Assembly: GCA_022447225.1 (NCBI GenBank)
Contig: JAKVAZ010000002.1
Location: 62,001-126,000, forward strand
Reading direction: 5' to 3'
DNA length: 64,000 bases
Source of the DNA: Fuerstiella sp.
Lineage (GTDB): Bacteria; Planctomycetota; Planctomycetia; Planctomycetales; Planctomycetaceae
Shown here: positions 63,790-64,000 of the stretch, one piece after another
How positions within the stretch are numbered: the stretch's first letter is position 1
How the letters are laid out: every line of letters begins with the position of its first letter
Position numbers and translations under genes: made by a program
The notes under the pieces: generated by a model
What the model was told of the DNA's origin: nothing
The model's database searches: none
The model's input: the letters and a program-made list of their open reading frames with translations, nothing else

Positions 63790-64000
63790 ATGATTCTTCG
63801 TATCGGTTTTCCTGTTGTTCTGAGTTTTTATTTCATCTGTGCTGCAGCTGTGGCGCCGGCCGGTGACTGGCCTCAGATTTTAGGGACTCAACGTGATGGT
63901 GTTGCAGTCGATGAGAAATTACTGAGTCAGTGGCCAAAGTCCGGCCCCGAAGAAATATGGCGGGCGAAGGTCGGTCAGGGATTTGCCGGTGTTGCTGTGA
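63790..64000 (+). CDS. PQQ-like beta-propeller protein, 5' end only (cut by window end)
   Basis: The ATG at 63790 starts a signal peptide (IGFPVVLSFYFICAAAVAPA) followed by GDWPQILGTQRDGVAV and a WPKSGPEEIWRAKVGQGFAG segment. The 'DWPQxxGxxRDGxx...W...GP..xWxxxVGxGxxG' pattern opens planctomycete PQQ-binding-like beta-propeller proteins related to BamB. The frame is open to the last base of the window (70 codons); the rest is outside. The role is unknown; such proteins are secreted and often redox-related or structural. Confidence 0.75.
   Translation, partial: MILRIGFPVVLSFYFICAAAVAPAGDWPQILGTQRDGVAVDEKLLSQWPKSGPEEIWRAKVGQGFAGVAV

Overview
The window looks like a chromosomal piece of a planctomycete (phylum Planctomycetota, probably a marine member of the Planctomycetaceae group). 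The basis is gene content: a secreted SGNH hydrolase / beta-propeller 'membrane-bound dehydrogenase' protein next to a HEAT-plastocyanin-cytochrome c protein, a Bat operon, BamD-like and LptE-like outer-membrane lipoproteins, a diheme cytochrome c peroxidase, moderate GC, many GTG starts and loosely packed genes on both strands. No ORF resembling a transposase, integrase or phage protein is present, and there is no CRISPR array or rRNA. One tRNA gene (Glu, anticodon UUC) was found. The species is inference.

Layout. 1-4.3 kb: an anti-sigma-like membrane protein, a CpdA-type phosphodiesterase, a TauE/SafE transporter and phosphomannose isomerase. 4.4-12.1 kb: a minus-strand run of ECF sigma factor, ROK kinase, VWA protein (BatA type), TPR protein (BatC type), BatD and BatE. 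12.4-16.4 kb: tRNA-Glu, csrA, an HU gene, rsmD and htpG. 16.4-22.1 kb: a TlpA-like protein without its redox cysteines, a thioredoxin-trypsin fusion and smpB. 22.1-28.7 kb: a 54-bp palindrome, the primary sigma factor rpoD, an HD/GGDEF signalling protein, a secreted unknown protein and an apparent sigma-factor relic. 28.7-35.1 kb: a protein with 43-residue tandem repeats, asnS, arfB, an SRPBCC protein, deoA-cdd and thpR. 35.3-43.1 kb: a heavy-metal RND pump with its adaptor, then ftsH overlapping a HisA-like gene. 43.4-50.4 kb: panB, a CBM9-like gene overlapping a GDPD-family pseudoenzyme, a LuxE-like/LuxC-like pair and folD. 50.8-53.5 kb: recO, a BamD-like gene and lptE. 53.5-64 kb: a 1.2-kb stretch with gene debris, the SGNH/propeller and plastocyanin/cytochrome pair, a Tat-leader relic, a B3/B4-domain protein, a quinone oxidoreductase, a cytochrome c peroxidase operon and the start of a PQQ-propeller gene cut by the window end.

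How the genes fit together. Most of the window is housekeeping: translation and ribosome rescue (asnS, smpB, arfB, rsmD), chaperone and protease (htpG, ftsH), repair (recO), cofactors (panB, folD), pyrimidine salvage (deoA-cdd) and outer-membrane assembly (BamD-like, LptE). The accessory layer is extracytoplasmic: Bat proteins, secreted redox proteins, copper and heme proteins, and metal efflux. A recurring feature is catalytic-residue loss in otherwise intact proteins: GDPD without its histidines, a TlpA domain without CxxC, an HD-GYP domain without the GYP motif and a ROK kinase without the zinc motif. No clear undescribed defence or mobile system was found. The best candidates for something new are the GDPD pseudoenzyme/CBM9 pair, the LuxE-LuxC pair without luciferase, the thioredoxin-trypsin fusion, the 43-residue repeat protein and the long palindrome between smpB and rpoD.
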